Positions 44,273 to 52,232 of a DNA stretch of 54,477 nt are shown piece after piece; within the stretch, counting starts at the first letter, position 1; each line of letters begins with the position of its first letter. Under the pieces are notes generated by a model. That model made no database searches. It had not been told where the DNA came from and saw only the letters and a list, made by a program, of their open reading frames with translations. The translations under genes and the position numbers were made by a program. The DNA is from an uncultured Clostridium sp. (GTDB taxonomy: Bacteria > Bacillota_I > Bacilli_A > Acholeplasmatales > Anaeroplasmataceae). Location of the stretch: assembly GCA_946540005.1 (NCBI GenBank), contig CAMNHY010000007.1, positions 1 through 54,477 on the forward strand, given 5' to 3'.

Positions 44273-44758
44273 TTACTTTTCAATTTTAATTTTAAATACT
44301 GCCTTCTCAACAGTACCACCATCAACATCACATTTAGCAAGATGTACATCTTCTGTATATACAAGAGCAAATCCTTCATTTAAAACGAACCATTGACTAT
44401 CTTTAACAGCATCAACGTCACCTTGATTATATTTTGTAACATCCTTTTCAGGATTGTATGGTGTTGTAACCTTTAAATCTGGGTTTGAAATATCTGTATA
44501 AGCGAAATATTCATTACCCTTTAATACAACTTGTAAATCCATGTAGTTTTCATGGTTTTCAAAGAAAGTATCTTTTTTGTCTTTAGCAACATATGTATTA
44601 CGATTTACGTAAACATTCTTACCATCGATTTCAGTTTTACCTTCTGGTAAAGCTAATAATCCTTCAAGACCCTTTTCTTCAATGAAATTAATACAAGTAT
44701 CTATATTTTTTGAAATACCTTTATAACGATATAAATATTTTAATTTTCCTACTATCAT
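44273..44758 (-). CDS. YhcH/YjgK/YiaL family protein (DUF386 cupin-like)
   Basis: 161 residues. VGKLKYLYRYKGISKNIDTCI, NYMDLQVVLKGNEYFAYTDIS and FALVYTEDVHLAKCDVDG follow the DUF386 pattern (also called beta-galactosidase beta subunit or TabA family), small cupin-fold proteins with conserved His/Glu. Members commonly lie with sialic acid or uronate breakdown genes and may act on sugar anomers or epimers; the exact reaction is not settled. Here it lies between two kdgK-type kinases (3-base gap to the upstream one), which points to a role on a keto-deoxy sugar acid. Confidence 0.83.
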   Translation of the reverse strand: MIVGKLKYLYRYKGISKNIDTCINFIEEKGLEGLLALPEGKTEIDGKNVYVNRNTYVAKDKKDTFFENHENYMDLQVVLKGNEYFAYTDISNPDLKVTTPYNPEKDVTKYNQGDVDAVKDSQWFVLNEGFALVYTEDVHLAKCDVDGGTVEKAVFKIKIEK

Positions 44759-44761
44759 ATA

Positions 44762-45793
44762 CTACCTCTGTACTTCTGCATGGCCATTTGTTTTCATAAA
44801 ATCTTCAATATCTTCACAGCTTAATAAACAAGCATCACCATAAATAGTATGCTTCAATACTGAAGTATTTAATCCCCAATTTACAGCAAAATCAGGATCA
44901 TTGAAGTTCTTTAATAAACCATGTATTACACCACTAGCAAAAGCATCTCCACCACCAATTCTATCAAAAATCATAAATTTGATAGGATCAGTAAGTTTAC
45001 ATGTTGTTTGAGTGTAATAATAACCTGCTAAAGAGTTTTCAGTTGCACTATAAACAACTCTATCTGTACCAAAGACATATGTTACACCATACTTCTTCAT
45101 CATCTTAGGACATACATTTTGTCTTTTTTCATGCATAGATGCATTTTCAAGACCTTCATCTAGTGGAATATCTAGAAGTGTATTGCAATCCCAGAAAGAA
45201 CAGAATGCAACATCAACATATTTAATAATACGTTGATACCATGGTTTTGCTTCCTCCATTGTCCATAATTTTGCACGATAATTGAAGTCGAATGAAACTT
45301 TAATATTATGCTCATGACAATATTTACAACATTCTAACGCAACTTCAGCAACACGTTCATTTAATGCTAAAGAAATACCTGATACATGGAACCAAGTAGC
45401 TCCTTCAAAAACATCAGCTAAATCAAATTCATCAAGTGAAATACGTGTAATCGCAGAGTGCTTTCTGTTATAAATAACCTTTGATGGTCTACCACCGAAT
45501 CCTGATTCAAGGAAATAAATACCTAAAGTAGTTGATCCTCTAACAATATAATCAGTGTTAACACCATTAGCCTTTAAATGGCTAATGGCACCATCACCAA
45601 GTTGGTTTGGTGGAAGTTTAGACATAAAATAAGTATTATGTCCCATATGTGATAAAGCAACCGCAACATTTGCTTCTCCTCCACCATAATTTGCAATGTA
45701 TGAATGAGTTTGATTTATAGTTTGATGATCTGGAGTAGATAATCTTAACATTATTTCGCCAAATGTAATAATTTTTTCTTTGTTTCTAACCAT
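44762..45793 (-). CDS. PfkB family sugar kinase, probable second 2-dehydro-3-deoxygluconokinase
   Basis: 343 residues. The layout matches the copy 1 kinase: TFGEIMLRLSTP, NYGGGEANVAVALSHMG, FDFNYRAKLW and the active site DRIGGGDAFASGVIHGLL with the catalytic Asp. It differs clearly elsewhere, for example in SFWDCNTLLDIPLDEG, so the two may prefer different epimers (keto-deoxy-gluconate versus keto-deoxy-galactonate) or one may act on another sugar. It is second in the eda-led operon, 29 bases after eda, with GGAGGAAATG. Confidence 0.85.
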   Translation of the reverse strand: MVRNKEKIITFGEIMLRLSTPDHQTINQTHSYIANYGGGEANVAVALSHMGHNTYFMSKLPPNQLGDGAISHLKANGVNTDYIVRGSTTLGIYFLESGFGGRPSKVIYNRKHSAITRISLDEFDLADVFEGATWFHVSGISLALNERVAEVALECCKYCHEHNIKVSFDFNYRAKLWTMEEAKPWYQRIIKYVDVAFCSFWDCNTLLDIPLDEGLENASMHEKRQNVCPKMMKKYGVTYVFGTDRVVYSATENSLAGYYYTQTTCKLTDPIKFMIFDRIGGGDAFASGVIHGLLKNFNDPDFAVNWGLNTSVLKHTIYGDACLLSCEDIEDFMKTNGHAEVQR

Positions 45794-45822
45794 TTGACAT
45801 TTCCTCCAAGAATCTTTATAAA

Positions 45823-46482
45823 CTACTTACCAGCAGCCATTTCAGCACGAGCAGCACGAACAGCTTCAACGTATTGTTTAGCTCTTTCAGTTGTTTCTTT
45901 TAAATCACCTTTTGCAGCTGGAGCTGTTAAGTGAGAACCTGAAGAAATGCATACAGCACCCTTCTTAATCCATTCACCAGCATTTTCAAGATTTACTCCA
46001 CCTGATGGCATTAAGTTAGCATAAGGAAGTGGTCCCTTTACGTCCTTAATGAAGTTAGGTCCAAGCATATCTCCTGGGAATACCTTAATTACATCTGAAC
46101 CATATTCCATAGCTGTAACAATTTCCTTAATTGTTTGAGTACCTGGAATATATGGTACTTGATATCTATTGCAAAGTAATGCAACTTCCTTATTAAAAGA
46201 TGGAGCAACGATAAACTCAGCTCCTGCAAGGATAGCTGCTCTTGCAGTTTCTGGGTCAAGAACTGAACCAGCACCACAAATTAACTTGTCAGCAGAAATT
46301 TCTTTCTTTAATGCTGAAATAACCTTATCAGCACCTGGAACTGTAAAAGTAACTTCAATACCTTTTACTCCACCTTCTGTACAAGCTTTACCAATATTAA
46401 CTGCTTCTTCTGGAGTCTTAGCACGAACAACGGCTACAACACCACATTCAGATAAACGATTTAATACATCAAATTTCTTCAT
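45823..46482 (-). CDS. eda: 2-dehydro-3-deoxy-phosphogluconate (KDPG/KHG) aldolase
   Basis: 219 residues. GVVAVVRAKTPEEAVNIGKA, the catalytic Glu in GIEVTFTVPG, the phosphate-binding LICGAGSVLDPETARAAILAGAEFIVAPSF and the Schiff-base Lys in SDVIKVFPGDMLGPNFIK are class I KDPG aldolase signatures. It splits KDPG to pyruvate and glyceraldehyde-3-phosphate. First gene of the uronate operon, behind a near-consensus promoter (46549-46578) and an inverted repeat in the leader (46514-46537). Confidence 0.95.
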   Translation of the reverse strand: MKKFDVLNRLSECGVVAVVRAKTPEEAVNIGKACTEGGVKGIEVTFTVPGADKVISALKKEISADKLICGAGSVLDPETARAAILAGAEFIVAPSFNKEVALLCNRYQVPYIPGTQTIKEIVTAMEYGSDVIKVFPGDMLGPNFIKDVKGPLPYANLMPSGGVNLENAGEWIKKGAVCISSGSHLTAPAAKGDLKETTERAKQYVEAVRAARAEMAAGK

Positions 46483-46513
46483 AATTAAATTCCTCTCTTT
46501 GTGTACTATTTCA

Positions 46514-46537
46514 AGTATAACAACCTCTCGTTATACT
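46514..46537 (-). promoter_or_regulatory. Inverted repeat downstream of the eda promoter (operator or leader hairpin)
   Basis: AGTATAAC, eight bases, GTTATACT: perfect 8-bp arms at about +5 to +28 from the expected start. The place suits a repressor operator for a uronate regulator; no such regulator gene is in the window. Confidence 0.55.
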
Positions 46538-46548
46538 ATACCTTAAAT

Positions 46549-46578
46549 ATTATATAATTTTTAACTTGCGATTGTCAA
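46549..46578 (-). promoter_or_regulatory. Promoter of the eda-kdgK-yhcH-kdu operon
   Basis: Minus-strand TTGACA (46573-46578), 18-base spacer, TATAAT (46549-46554). Both hexamers are perfect. Confidence 0.85.
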
Positions 46579-46580
46579 TT

Positions 46581-46626
46581 AAAAAAGAAGGTCTAAAATG
46601 AGATTACGTATACATTTAAAACCTTC
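46581..46626 (-). terminator. Intrinsic terminator after the alcohol-dehydrogenase-like gene
   Basis: 14-bp stem (one mismatch and one U-G pair) between 46613-46626 and 46587-46600, 12-base loop, then six T on the minus strand (46581-46586). It ends 3 bases before the eda -35. Confidence 0.8.
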
Positions 46627-46642
46627 ATATTTTATTTTATTG

Positions 46643-47746
46643 TTATTGATTAAAACCACTCTTAAAAATATTAATAACTTCTTCTTTGCTAAATGGATCA
46701 CAGGCTTTGCAAAATTCATTTAAAATATCATCAGATGGACATTTTCCAAATTTTAAATAATTTTTAGGCATACCATATTTATCATATATGAAATATAACA
46801 TTTTGAATCCATCTTCAATATTTTTCGTTTTAAATAAATCATTAAAATATTCAAGCACAAGATCTTTATTATTATTATATAATCCTTTCAAAAATAAAGG
46901 AAAATATACTATTAATGCGTCTCTATAGCTCATATTAAGAAGTGATTCACCTATTCCTTCTAAACTATAAATAGAATAGCCTATTTCGCTTCCACCATTT
47001 GACATAAGACCTGATACATTAATGCTAGAATTAATTAATAAATTAGTTCTAGCTTCTAAATTATTTAAATCTTTTAATAATATATCTCCAGAATACATTA
47101 AATTCTTAATTACAGATCTAGCAATTCTTCTTCCTATTCCAACACTTCCAAGCATTGAACAAGAGGCCTGAACAAATTGTTCCATTATACAATATGAGGT
47201 TTGTTTGATGTCAAGTGAATACGTTAAATAAGGACACAAAATTGCTACATCTGGATATATACCATAAAGAGAGCCGTGTCTGTTATTTTCAAAATCATCA
47301 ATTTCAGCTGCACTATCTGTTTCAGATCCACCGGCAGGATATGTTGGAATTTCAACTGTAAATAAATGATCTAATCCTGTTGGGTCTTCTTTATGAGATA
47401 AATAGTCCCATAAATTATCATTCAACGCACCAAAAGAAACAATCTTTGCCATGTCCATGACAGTTGAACCACCAACGCCAATCACAGCTTCTATTTCTTC
47501 TTTTTTGCATATTTCAATTGCTCCTAAAACCTTTTTATAATCCGGTTTATCTATTCCACCAAAATCAATAAATTCAATTTCATAAAGATTTAAATAAGTA
47601 ACTATCTTATCATAATTACCACTAGACTTTAGTGAGTTTTTACCATACATTAACAAAACTTTTTTATATTTTAAAATATTAAGATTAGTTAAAGAATTAT
47701 TTCCGCAATAAACTTTAACAGGAAACATAAATGAAAAGTCTTCCAT
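46643..47746 (-). CDS. Iron-containing alcohol dehydrogenase homologue with degenerate metal site
   Basis: 367 residues from the ATG at 47744-47746 (MEDFSFMFPVKVYCGNN), with GGAG five bases before it; a GTG six bases upstream covers that site. The N-terminal dinucleotide-binding part is typical: LMYGKNSLKSSG, VIGVGGSTVMDMAKI and PTYPAGGSETDSAAEI. In active enzymes the metal is held by one Asp and three His in the C-terminal domain. Here the aligned stretches read SYCIMEQFVQASC and SEIGYSIYSLEGIGESLLNMSYRDAL, and the whole C-terminal half from about residue 170 has no histidine. It may therefore be inactive as a classical Fe-ADH or use another chemistry. It is coupled to the membrane protein gene upstream. 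Confidence 0.82.
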   Translation of the reverse strand: MEDFSFMFPVKVYCGNNSLTNLNILKYKKVLLMYGKNSLKSSGNYDKIVTYLNLYEIEFIDFGGIDKPDYKKVLGAIEICKKEEIEAVIGVGGSTVMDMAKIVSFGALNDNLWDYLSHKEDPTGLDHLFTVEIPTYPAGGSETDSAAEIDDFENNRHGSLYGIYPDVAILCPYLTYSLDIKQTSYCIMEQFVQASCSMLGSVGIGRRIARSVIKNLMYSGDILLKDLNNLEARTNLLINSSINVSGLMSNGGSEIGYSIYSLEGIGESLLNMSYRDALIVYFPLFLKGLYNNNKDLVLEYFNDLFKTKNIEDGFKMLYFIYDKYGMPKNYLKFGKCPSDDILNEFCKACDPFSKEEVINIFKSGFNQ

Positions 47747-47759
47747 ACACACTCCTAAG

Positions 47760-48602
47760 TTACCATGTAATTAATGAAATCATACCAATAAAATATGTTA
47801 TTAAACAAATTAATAATGTATATAGCCAAATATATTTTTTACTTTCAACTAATTCTTTTCTTGCTTCATTATTAGAATTATCATCTACAACTTTACATTT
47901 CATAGTACAATATTGACTAAATGTAATTTGTTCTATCGCAAATATTAATAATTCTACTCCAAATAATATAGCACAACCAATAGCCTTTGATTTTGCTGTT
48001 AAGCCAAAATTATAGGTTTGAATATTTAAATATAAGTTTGCAAAAAATTGAAGAATTGTATTTGTCGCAAAAATAACATAATGACTTTTTTTATTAAACT
48101 TAAAAATATATGCAAGTGATATTTGTACAATTATTATTAAGGCCATTCTTAGTATAAACATTCCTACTGCTAATCCATAATTAAAATTTTTAACAAAATT
48201 TAATCCTTCATTAAAGTTGCACGCAAAATAACTTGTAGCTCCATAACAAGTTAATTCTTTACTTTGAAATACATCACCTGTAATCTCATCACTAATCACT
48301 ACAATAAAATTTCTAGAAATAGGTCCATAATAATCAAAACGAACAGATGTTCCTGTAAAATCTTTATACGCACTAGAAAAATAGTAATCATCAGGCAAGC
48401 CTTTTTTATATATAACAGATTCATCCTTATAATCTGATTGACCAGGACCAAGGGTAGCTAACATAACCCTATGCCTTGAATCAGTTAAATTATTAAGCGT
48501 AATTGATACTGAATAAGACATATCAATATTACTAGCTTTTATAGGTATTGTAATAAATAAACTCATTAATAATAAAGTTATAAAAATATAAATCTTCTTC
48601 AT
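47760..48602 (-). CDS. Hypothetical membrane protein with signal peptide
   Basis: 280 residues, not recognised. An N-terminal signal (MKKIYIFITLLLMSLFITIPIKAS, likely cut near residue 23) leads to an extracellular domain of about 110 residues with beta-type sequence (YSVSITLNNLTDSRHRVMLAT) and two cysteines. Four to five membrane helices follow (about 145-165, 172-192, 205-222, 255-278), with the region between 225 and 255 charged and probably cytoplasmic. It resembles small sensor-like or transporter-accessory proteins, but no family is certain. Followed 13 bases later by the alcohol-dehydrogenase homologue, with a joint promoter at 48638-48667. Confidence 0.72.
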   Translation of the reverse strand: MKKIYIFITLLLMSLFITIPIKASNIDMSYSVSITLNNLTDSRHRVMLATLGPGQSDYKDESVIYKKGLPDDYYFSSAYKDFTGTSVRFDYYGPISRNFIVVISDEITGDVFQSKELTCYGATSYFACNFNEGLNFVKNFNYGLAVGMFILRMALIIIVQISLAYIFKFNKKSHYVIFATNTILQFFANLYLNIQTYNFGLTAKSKAIGCAILFGVELLIFAIEQITFSQYCTMKCKVVDDNSNNEARKELVESKKYIWLYTLLICLITYFIGMISLITW

Positions 48603-48637
48603 GGTTTATCTCTCCTTTTTTACTTTCCTTACACTTA

Positions 48638-48667
48638 ATTATATAACAAAATTCGACTTAAATTCAA
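48638..48667 (-). promoter_or_regulatory. Promoter of the membrane protein/ADH-like pair
   Basis: Minus-strand TTGAAT (48662-48667), 18-base spacer, TATAAT (48638-48643), about 35 bases before the ATG. Confidence 0.7.
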
Positions 48668-48691
48668 CAAAAGTAGCAAAAACCGAGGTAT

Positions 48692-48726
48692 AAAAAAACT
48701 CTAAAATATGAAAAACATTTTAGAGT
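48692..48726 (-). terminator. Intrinsic terminator after obgE
   Basis: 10-bp stem ACTCTAAAAT/ATTTTAGAGT, loop of nine, then a T run on the minus strand (48692-48698). Confidence 0.9.
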
Positions 48727-48735
48727 AAATTTATA

Positions 48736-50016
48736 TTAGTCAGCGAAATCAAATTCAAAGCCTAAAACGTCAATAGTATCTCCGTCTTTAGCTCCGGCTT
48801 TTCTTAATTGTTCATCTAAGCCCCAGCTTCTTAATCTTCTTAAGAATTTTTCAACTGCTTGATCTTGTGCAAAGTTAGTCATAGCCATTGGCTTTTCTAA
48901 GAATTTTCCTTCTACATACCAATAATTATCAGTTGGATGAGTTATAACAAATTCTTTTTCTTGTTCAGTAAACTCATAAGTTACAACATCTTTTTCATCG
49001 TCTTCTACTAAATCAAAACGAGGAGTTGCTTGAATTAAATTATAAATTTTATATTTTAATTCATCTAAATTCATATGATTTAAAGCAGATATTTCAATAA
49101 CTTCTACACCAGGAACTTTTTCTTTAAATCTTTGAAGATTTTCTTTAGCTCCTTCCATTTCCATTTTATTAGCTACAATAATTTGAGGACGCTTTGATAA
49201 GTTCATCTTGTAAGTTTTTAATTCATTATTGATAATACAATAGTCTTCATAAGGATCTCTACCTTCAGTAGAAGCCATATCGATTACGTGTACAATAACA
49301 CGGCAACGTTCAATATGTCTTAAAAACTCAAAACCAAGACCTGCACCTTGGCTAGCACCTTCAATTAAACCTGGTAAGTCAGCCATAACAAATGATCTAT
49401 CTTCATCAACACGAACCATTCCAAGATTTGGAGTAAGAGTTGTAAAATGATAACTTGCTATACGAGGTTTACAATTTGACATACTAGAAATTAAAGTAGA
49501 TTTACCTACAGATGGGAATCCAACAAGACCACAATCAGCTAAAACCTTTAATTCACAACGAATATATCTATGTTCACCTGGTTCACCTTTTTCAGCATAA
49601 TCAGGACATTTTAAAGTTCTAGTAGCAAGTGCCATATTACCACGACCACCTCTACCACCTTTAGCAATTACTTCTTCTTGGCCATCTTGAGTAATATCAG
49701 CAATAACTTTTTGTGTATCATCATTATAAATAGTTGTACCAAGAGGAACATGTATATATGTATTTTCGGCGCCACGACCATAAGCACCTTTTTTCATTCC
49801 ACGTTCTCCTTCTTTAGCTAATATAACTTTTTTATAACGAAGTTCAAGTAAGGTGTTAAGATTCTTATCTCCAACAAAGATAATAGAACCACCTCTACCA
49901 CCATTACCTCCATAAGGACCACCGTATTCAATTTTTAGTTCTCTACGATAAGAAACGATTCCGTCTCCACCTTTTCCAGCTCTTAGTTCAACTTTGACTT
50001 CATCTAAGAATTCCAT
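48736..50016 (-). CDS. obgE: GTPase ObgE/CgtA
   Basis: 426 residues, the Firmicutes form with three domains. The glycine-rich Obg fold (1-158) has GGNGGRGGSI and GGRGGRGNMALA, and the G domain has GFPSVGKST, DLPGLIEGASQGAGLGFEFL, NKMEM and a SAL G5. The C-terminal OCT domain (about 345-426) shows YEFTEQEKEFVITHP and ends RKAGAKDGDTIDVLGFEFDF. It works in late 50S assembly and stress signalling through (p)ppGpp binding. The rplU-prp-rpmA-obgE order is the conserved one. A terminator hairpin separates it from rpmA. Confidence 0.97.
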   Translation of the reverse strand: MEFLDEVKVELRAGKGGDGIVSYRRELKIEYGGPYGGNGGRGGSIIFVGDKNLNTLLELRYKKVILAKEGERGMKKGAYGRGAENTYIHVPLGTTIYNDDTQKVIADITQDGQEEVIAKGGRGGRGNMALATRTLKCPDYAEKGEPGEHRYIRCELKVLADCGLVGFPSVGKSTLISSMSNCKPRIASYHFTTLTPNLGMVRVDEDRSFVMADLPGLIEGASQGAGLGFEFLRHIERCRVIVHVIDMASTEGRDPYEDYCIINNELKTYKMNLSKRPQIIVANKMEMEGAKENLQRFKEKVPGVEVIEISALNHMNLDELKYKIYNLIQATPRFDLVEDDEKDVVTYEFTEQEKEFVITHPTDNYWYVEGKFLEKPMAMTNFAQDQAVEKFLRRLRSWGLDEQLRKAGAKDGDTIDVLGFEFDFAD

Positions 50017-50046
50017 ATGGTTTTACCTCCATAATTCATTTTTTTC

Positions 50047-50074
50047 AAAAAAAGACACCCATAGAGTGGGTGTC
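50047..50074 (-). terminator. Intrinsic terminator between rpmA and obgE
   Basis: Perfect 8-bp stem GACACCCA/TGGGTGTC, 5-base loop, seven T (50047-50053) on the minus strand. The obgE GGAGG lies some 20 bases further, without a clear promoter. Confidence 0.88.
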
Positions 50075-50081
50075 AAAATTA

Positions 50082-50369
50082 CTACTCAGCGATTGGATAA
50101 ACTGAAATTTGCTTCTTACCTGAACGACCTAATGTCTCGTATTTAACAGTTCCAGTTACCTTTGCAAATAAAGTGTCATCTCCGCCGATACCAACGTTCT
50201 TACCAGCATTAAACTTAGTACCACGTTGTCTATAAAGGATAGAACCAGCAGTTGCGAATTCACCGTCGCTCTTCTTAGCACCTAAACGCTTAGATTCAGA
50301 ATCACGACCGTTCTTAGTAGAACTTACACCCTTCTTAGAAGCGAATAATTGTAAATCTAAAAATAACAT
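50082..50369 (-). CDS. rpmA: 50S ribosomal protein L27 (with N-terminal extension)
   Basis: 95 residues. The core starts [21 protein letters not shown] and has [17 protein letters not shown], the L27 fold at the peptidyl-transferase centre. In front is the nine-residue MLFLDLQLF, the Firmicutes extension that must be cut between Phe9 and Ala10 by the protease Prp, whose gene lies 16 bases upstream. The uncut form would block the tRNA site with its N-terminus. Confidence 0.97.
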   Translation of the reverse strand: MLFLDLQLFASKKGVSSTKNGRDSESKRLGAKKSDGEFATAGSILYRQRGTKFNAGKNVGIGGDDTLFAKVTGTVKYETLGRSGKKQISVYPIAE

Positions 50370-50385
50370 GTAATTAACCTCCTAT

Positions 50386-50691
50386 TTAAGATTTTTTAAC
50401 ATTTTTTGGATATTGTTTAGATACAGTTTCTAAGTAATCGACTAAATTATCCATCACTTTAACAACTATATTTTCTTTAATATCTGTTTCAATAATAAAC
50501 TTGCCTTCTTCGTGAACTAATGTTCTGATGTTGCAACTAAAACCAAGTTTATCAATTAAATTTGCTGTCAATGCAACAGCTGTAGAAATTGAAGAACAAA
50601 CTATATCAAAACCATAAGTTCCTGCCATAGCATGTCCTATAACTTCTATTCTATAAAAGTCATCGCCTTTAGCGATAGTATACTTAGTCAT
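50386..50691 (-). CDS. prp: Ribosomal-processing cysteine protease Prp (YsxB)
   Basis: 101 residues. The catalytic dyad is in VIGHAMAGTYGFDIVCSSIS (His19 or so, Cys32 or so), the single diagnostic motif of Prp/YsxB. It removes the N-terminal extension of L27 (MLFLDLQLF before ASKK), encoded right downstream. Position between rplU and rpmA, and a 2-base gap to rplU, match the Firmicutes order. Confidence 0.95.
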   Translation of the reverse strand: MTKYTIAKGDDFYRIEVIGHAMAGTYGFDIVCSSISTAVALTANLIDKLGFSCNIRTLVHEEGKFIIETDIKENIVVKVMDNLVDYLETVSKQYPKNVKKS

Positions 50692-50693
50692 TA

Positions 50694-51002
50694 TTAAGCA
50701 TTAATGCTTGTAATAGTTAATTTAGTATAAGATTGACGGTGTCCATGCTTTCTTCTTGAGTTTGTCTTGTCAACATACTTGAAGATAGTGATTTTTGGAC
50801 CACGACCATTCTTTTCAACCTTAGCAGTTACAGTAGCACCCTTAACGTATGGAGCACCAATAACTGTCTTGTCTCCACCTAAGAATAATACCTTATCAAA
50901 TGTGTAAGTTTCACCAGCTTCAACGTTTAACTTTTCAACGAAGATAACTGAATCCTTTTCTACTTTAACTTGCTTTCCACCAGTTTCAATAATTGCGTAC
51001 AT
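50694..51002 (-). CDS. rplU: 50S ribosomal protein L21
   Basis: 102 residues from the ATG at 51000-51002 ([16 protein letters not shown]), with AGGAGGTG before it; the longer frame to 51038 is out of character for L21. [27 protein letters not shown] and the basic [13 protein letters not shown] tail are the L21 pattern. It leads rplU-prp-rpmA, transcribed from a perfect-consensus promoter with a structured leader. Confidence 0.97.
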   Translation of the reverse strand: MYAIIETGGKQVKVEKDSVIFVEKLNVEAGETYTFDKVLFLGGDKTVIGAPYVKGATVTAKVEKNGRGPKITIFKYVDKTNSRRKHGHRQSYTKLTITSINA

Positions 51003-51099
51003 GTCGCTACACCTCCTATAAAATTTTTTAAGACTCACTATTAAGGTAAGTAAATTTAATTACTTTTTATAACCTTTTCTAAGTGGTGCATGTTACAAC
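51003..51099 (-). promoter_or_regulatory. Structured rplU leader, probable L21 leader motif
   Basis: The 97-base leader between promoter and RBS folds into nested pairs on the minus strand: CACT with AGTG, AAGG with CCTT, and AAGTAA with TTTACTT around a short loop. Firmicutes rplU genes are known to carry an L21-binding leader for autogenous control; this leader has the right place and nesting, but I cannot score it against the Rfam model. Confidence 0.6.
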
Positions 51100-51105
51100 A
51101 GCATA

Positions 51106-51134
51106 ATTATATATAATCTTTTTGCATTTGTCAA
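51106..51134 (-). promoter_or_regulatory. Promoter of rplU-prp-rpmA
   Basis: Minus-strand TTGACA (51129-51134), 17-base spacer, TATAAT (51106-51111): perfect consensus. Confidence 0.92.
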
Positions 51135-51221
51135 TATTATTAATCAATAATTTCTTTTAAATGTTATTTGACTTTTTAAGAGAAAAAATTTGAGTATTAC
51201 TCTTATTAAAATCGACCAAAT

Positions 51222-51263
51222 AAAAAATGATTAACCCTTTGGTAAGTATAAAAGGATTAATCA
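51222..51263 (-). terminator. Intrinsic terminator after the DUF697 gene
   Basis: 13-bp stem TGATTAATCCTTT/AAAGGGTTAATCA (one U-G pair), 10-base loop, then a T run on the minus strand (51222-51228). Confidence 0.85.
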
Positions 51264-51284
51264 TCATTTAAAAACTTATAAAAT

Positions 51285-52232
51285 TTAAACATTTTGTTCT
51301 ATTAAATTAGAATTATTTGTGTTTTCTTTATCTTTTTTTCTTGTGAATAAATTAACTATTTTTTTAGGAACGAATGTCAAAGTACCTGCTATAACTTGAG
51401 GATATAATATAAGTGCATCCTTAAAGGCTTGTCTTCTTATATCTTCTCTTGTAATACAATTACCATCTTTAAATAAATATTTTCTTGCAACACAACCAAT
51501 TCTTAAAGTTAATAAGGCATTTGCTAAACCTTGTGTAACAGAAGATAAAACAGTTTTTGCAAATGGTATTTCAGAAAGAGCTGTTGTAGCTGAATTAGGT
51601 AAAATATCATCCATCGAAATAGATTGTAATCCTTCAGCAATTAATGCTGTACCAAAGATTTTAACTAATAATTTAGATAAATTTCTCATATTAGGTCTAA
51701 AGCCACATTTTACAACTAGTTCTTTAACCATGTTAATATCAACACTAAATACAGTTATCATATCTACTCTTGCATTTTGGCAAATAGCAGTTGAAATTAA
51801 AACAGTTTTTGCTTTTCTAATTATAATTTTATTTAATTTGTTTCTTATTTCTTTTTCAAATACAAGTTGTAGATTTAATTGCAATTCATCATATGATTTA
51901 TAATTAGTAAGTAATTTAACATTTTCTTCTTCTAAATCATTAGCCTTAATGATGTTTTTAGCAACTAAACGATAAGCTTTTCTTTGTTTACGATTTGCAT
52001 TATCATTAATTTCTGAATTGAAAGTAGGACTAGTCACTATTATTCTTATAGGATTTATAATTCCAAAGAAAACTAATATTACAACTAAGCCATAGAAAAC
52101 ATATTCAACAATTTGATTAATTTTTCTTAATTTTTCACCAATATCCATTACACATGCAACTAAAATTATTACAAATAAAATCAGGCAACAGATTGCAATA
52201 AGATACCATAATTTTTTAGCTTTTTTATTCAT
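51285..52232 (-). CDS. DUF697 (YcjF-like) membrane protein
   Basis: 315 residues from the ATG at 52230-52232 (MNKKAKKLWYLIAIC), with AAGGA before it; an ATG four codons earlier touches that site. Two membrane helices lie near the N-terminus (about 9-30 and 42-64). The DUF697 core is KTVLISTAICQNARVDMITVFSVDINMVKELVVKCGF then KIFGTALIAEGLQSI, with hydrophobic stretches that may also insert. Family members often accompany dynamin-like or Era-like GTPases, none of which is nearby. Overlaps the stop of the preceding membrane gene. Function unknown. Confidence 0.78.
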   Translation of the reverse strand: MNKKAKKLWYLIAICCLILFVIILVACVMDIGEKLRKINQIVEYVFYGLVVILVFFGIINPIRIIVTSPTFNSEINDNANRKQRKAYRLVAKNIIKANDLEEENVKLLTNYKSYDELQLNLQLVFEKEIRNKLNKIIIRKAKTVLISTAICQNARVDMITVFSVDINMVKELVVKCGFRPNMRNLSKLLVKIFGTALIAEGLQSISMDDILPNSATTALSEIPFAKTVLSSVTQGLANALLTLRIGCVARKYLFKDGNCITREDIRRQAFKDALILYPQVIAGTLTFVPKKIVNLFTRKKDKENTNNSNLIEQNV

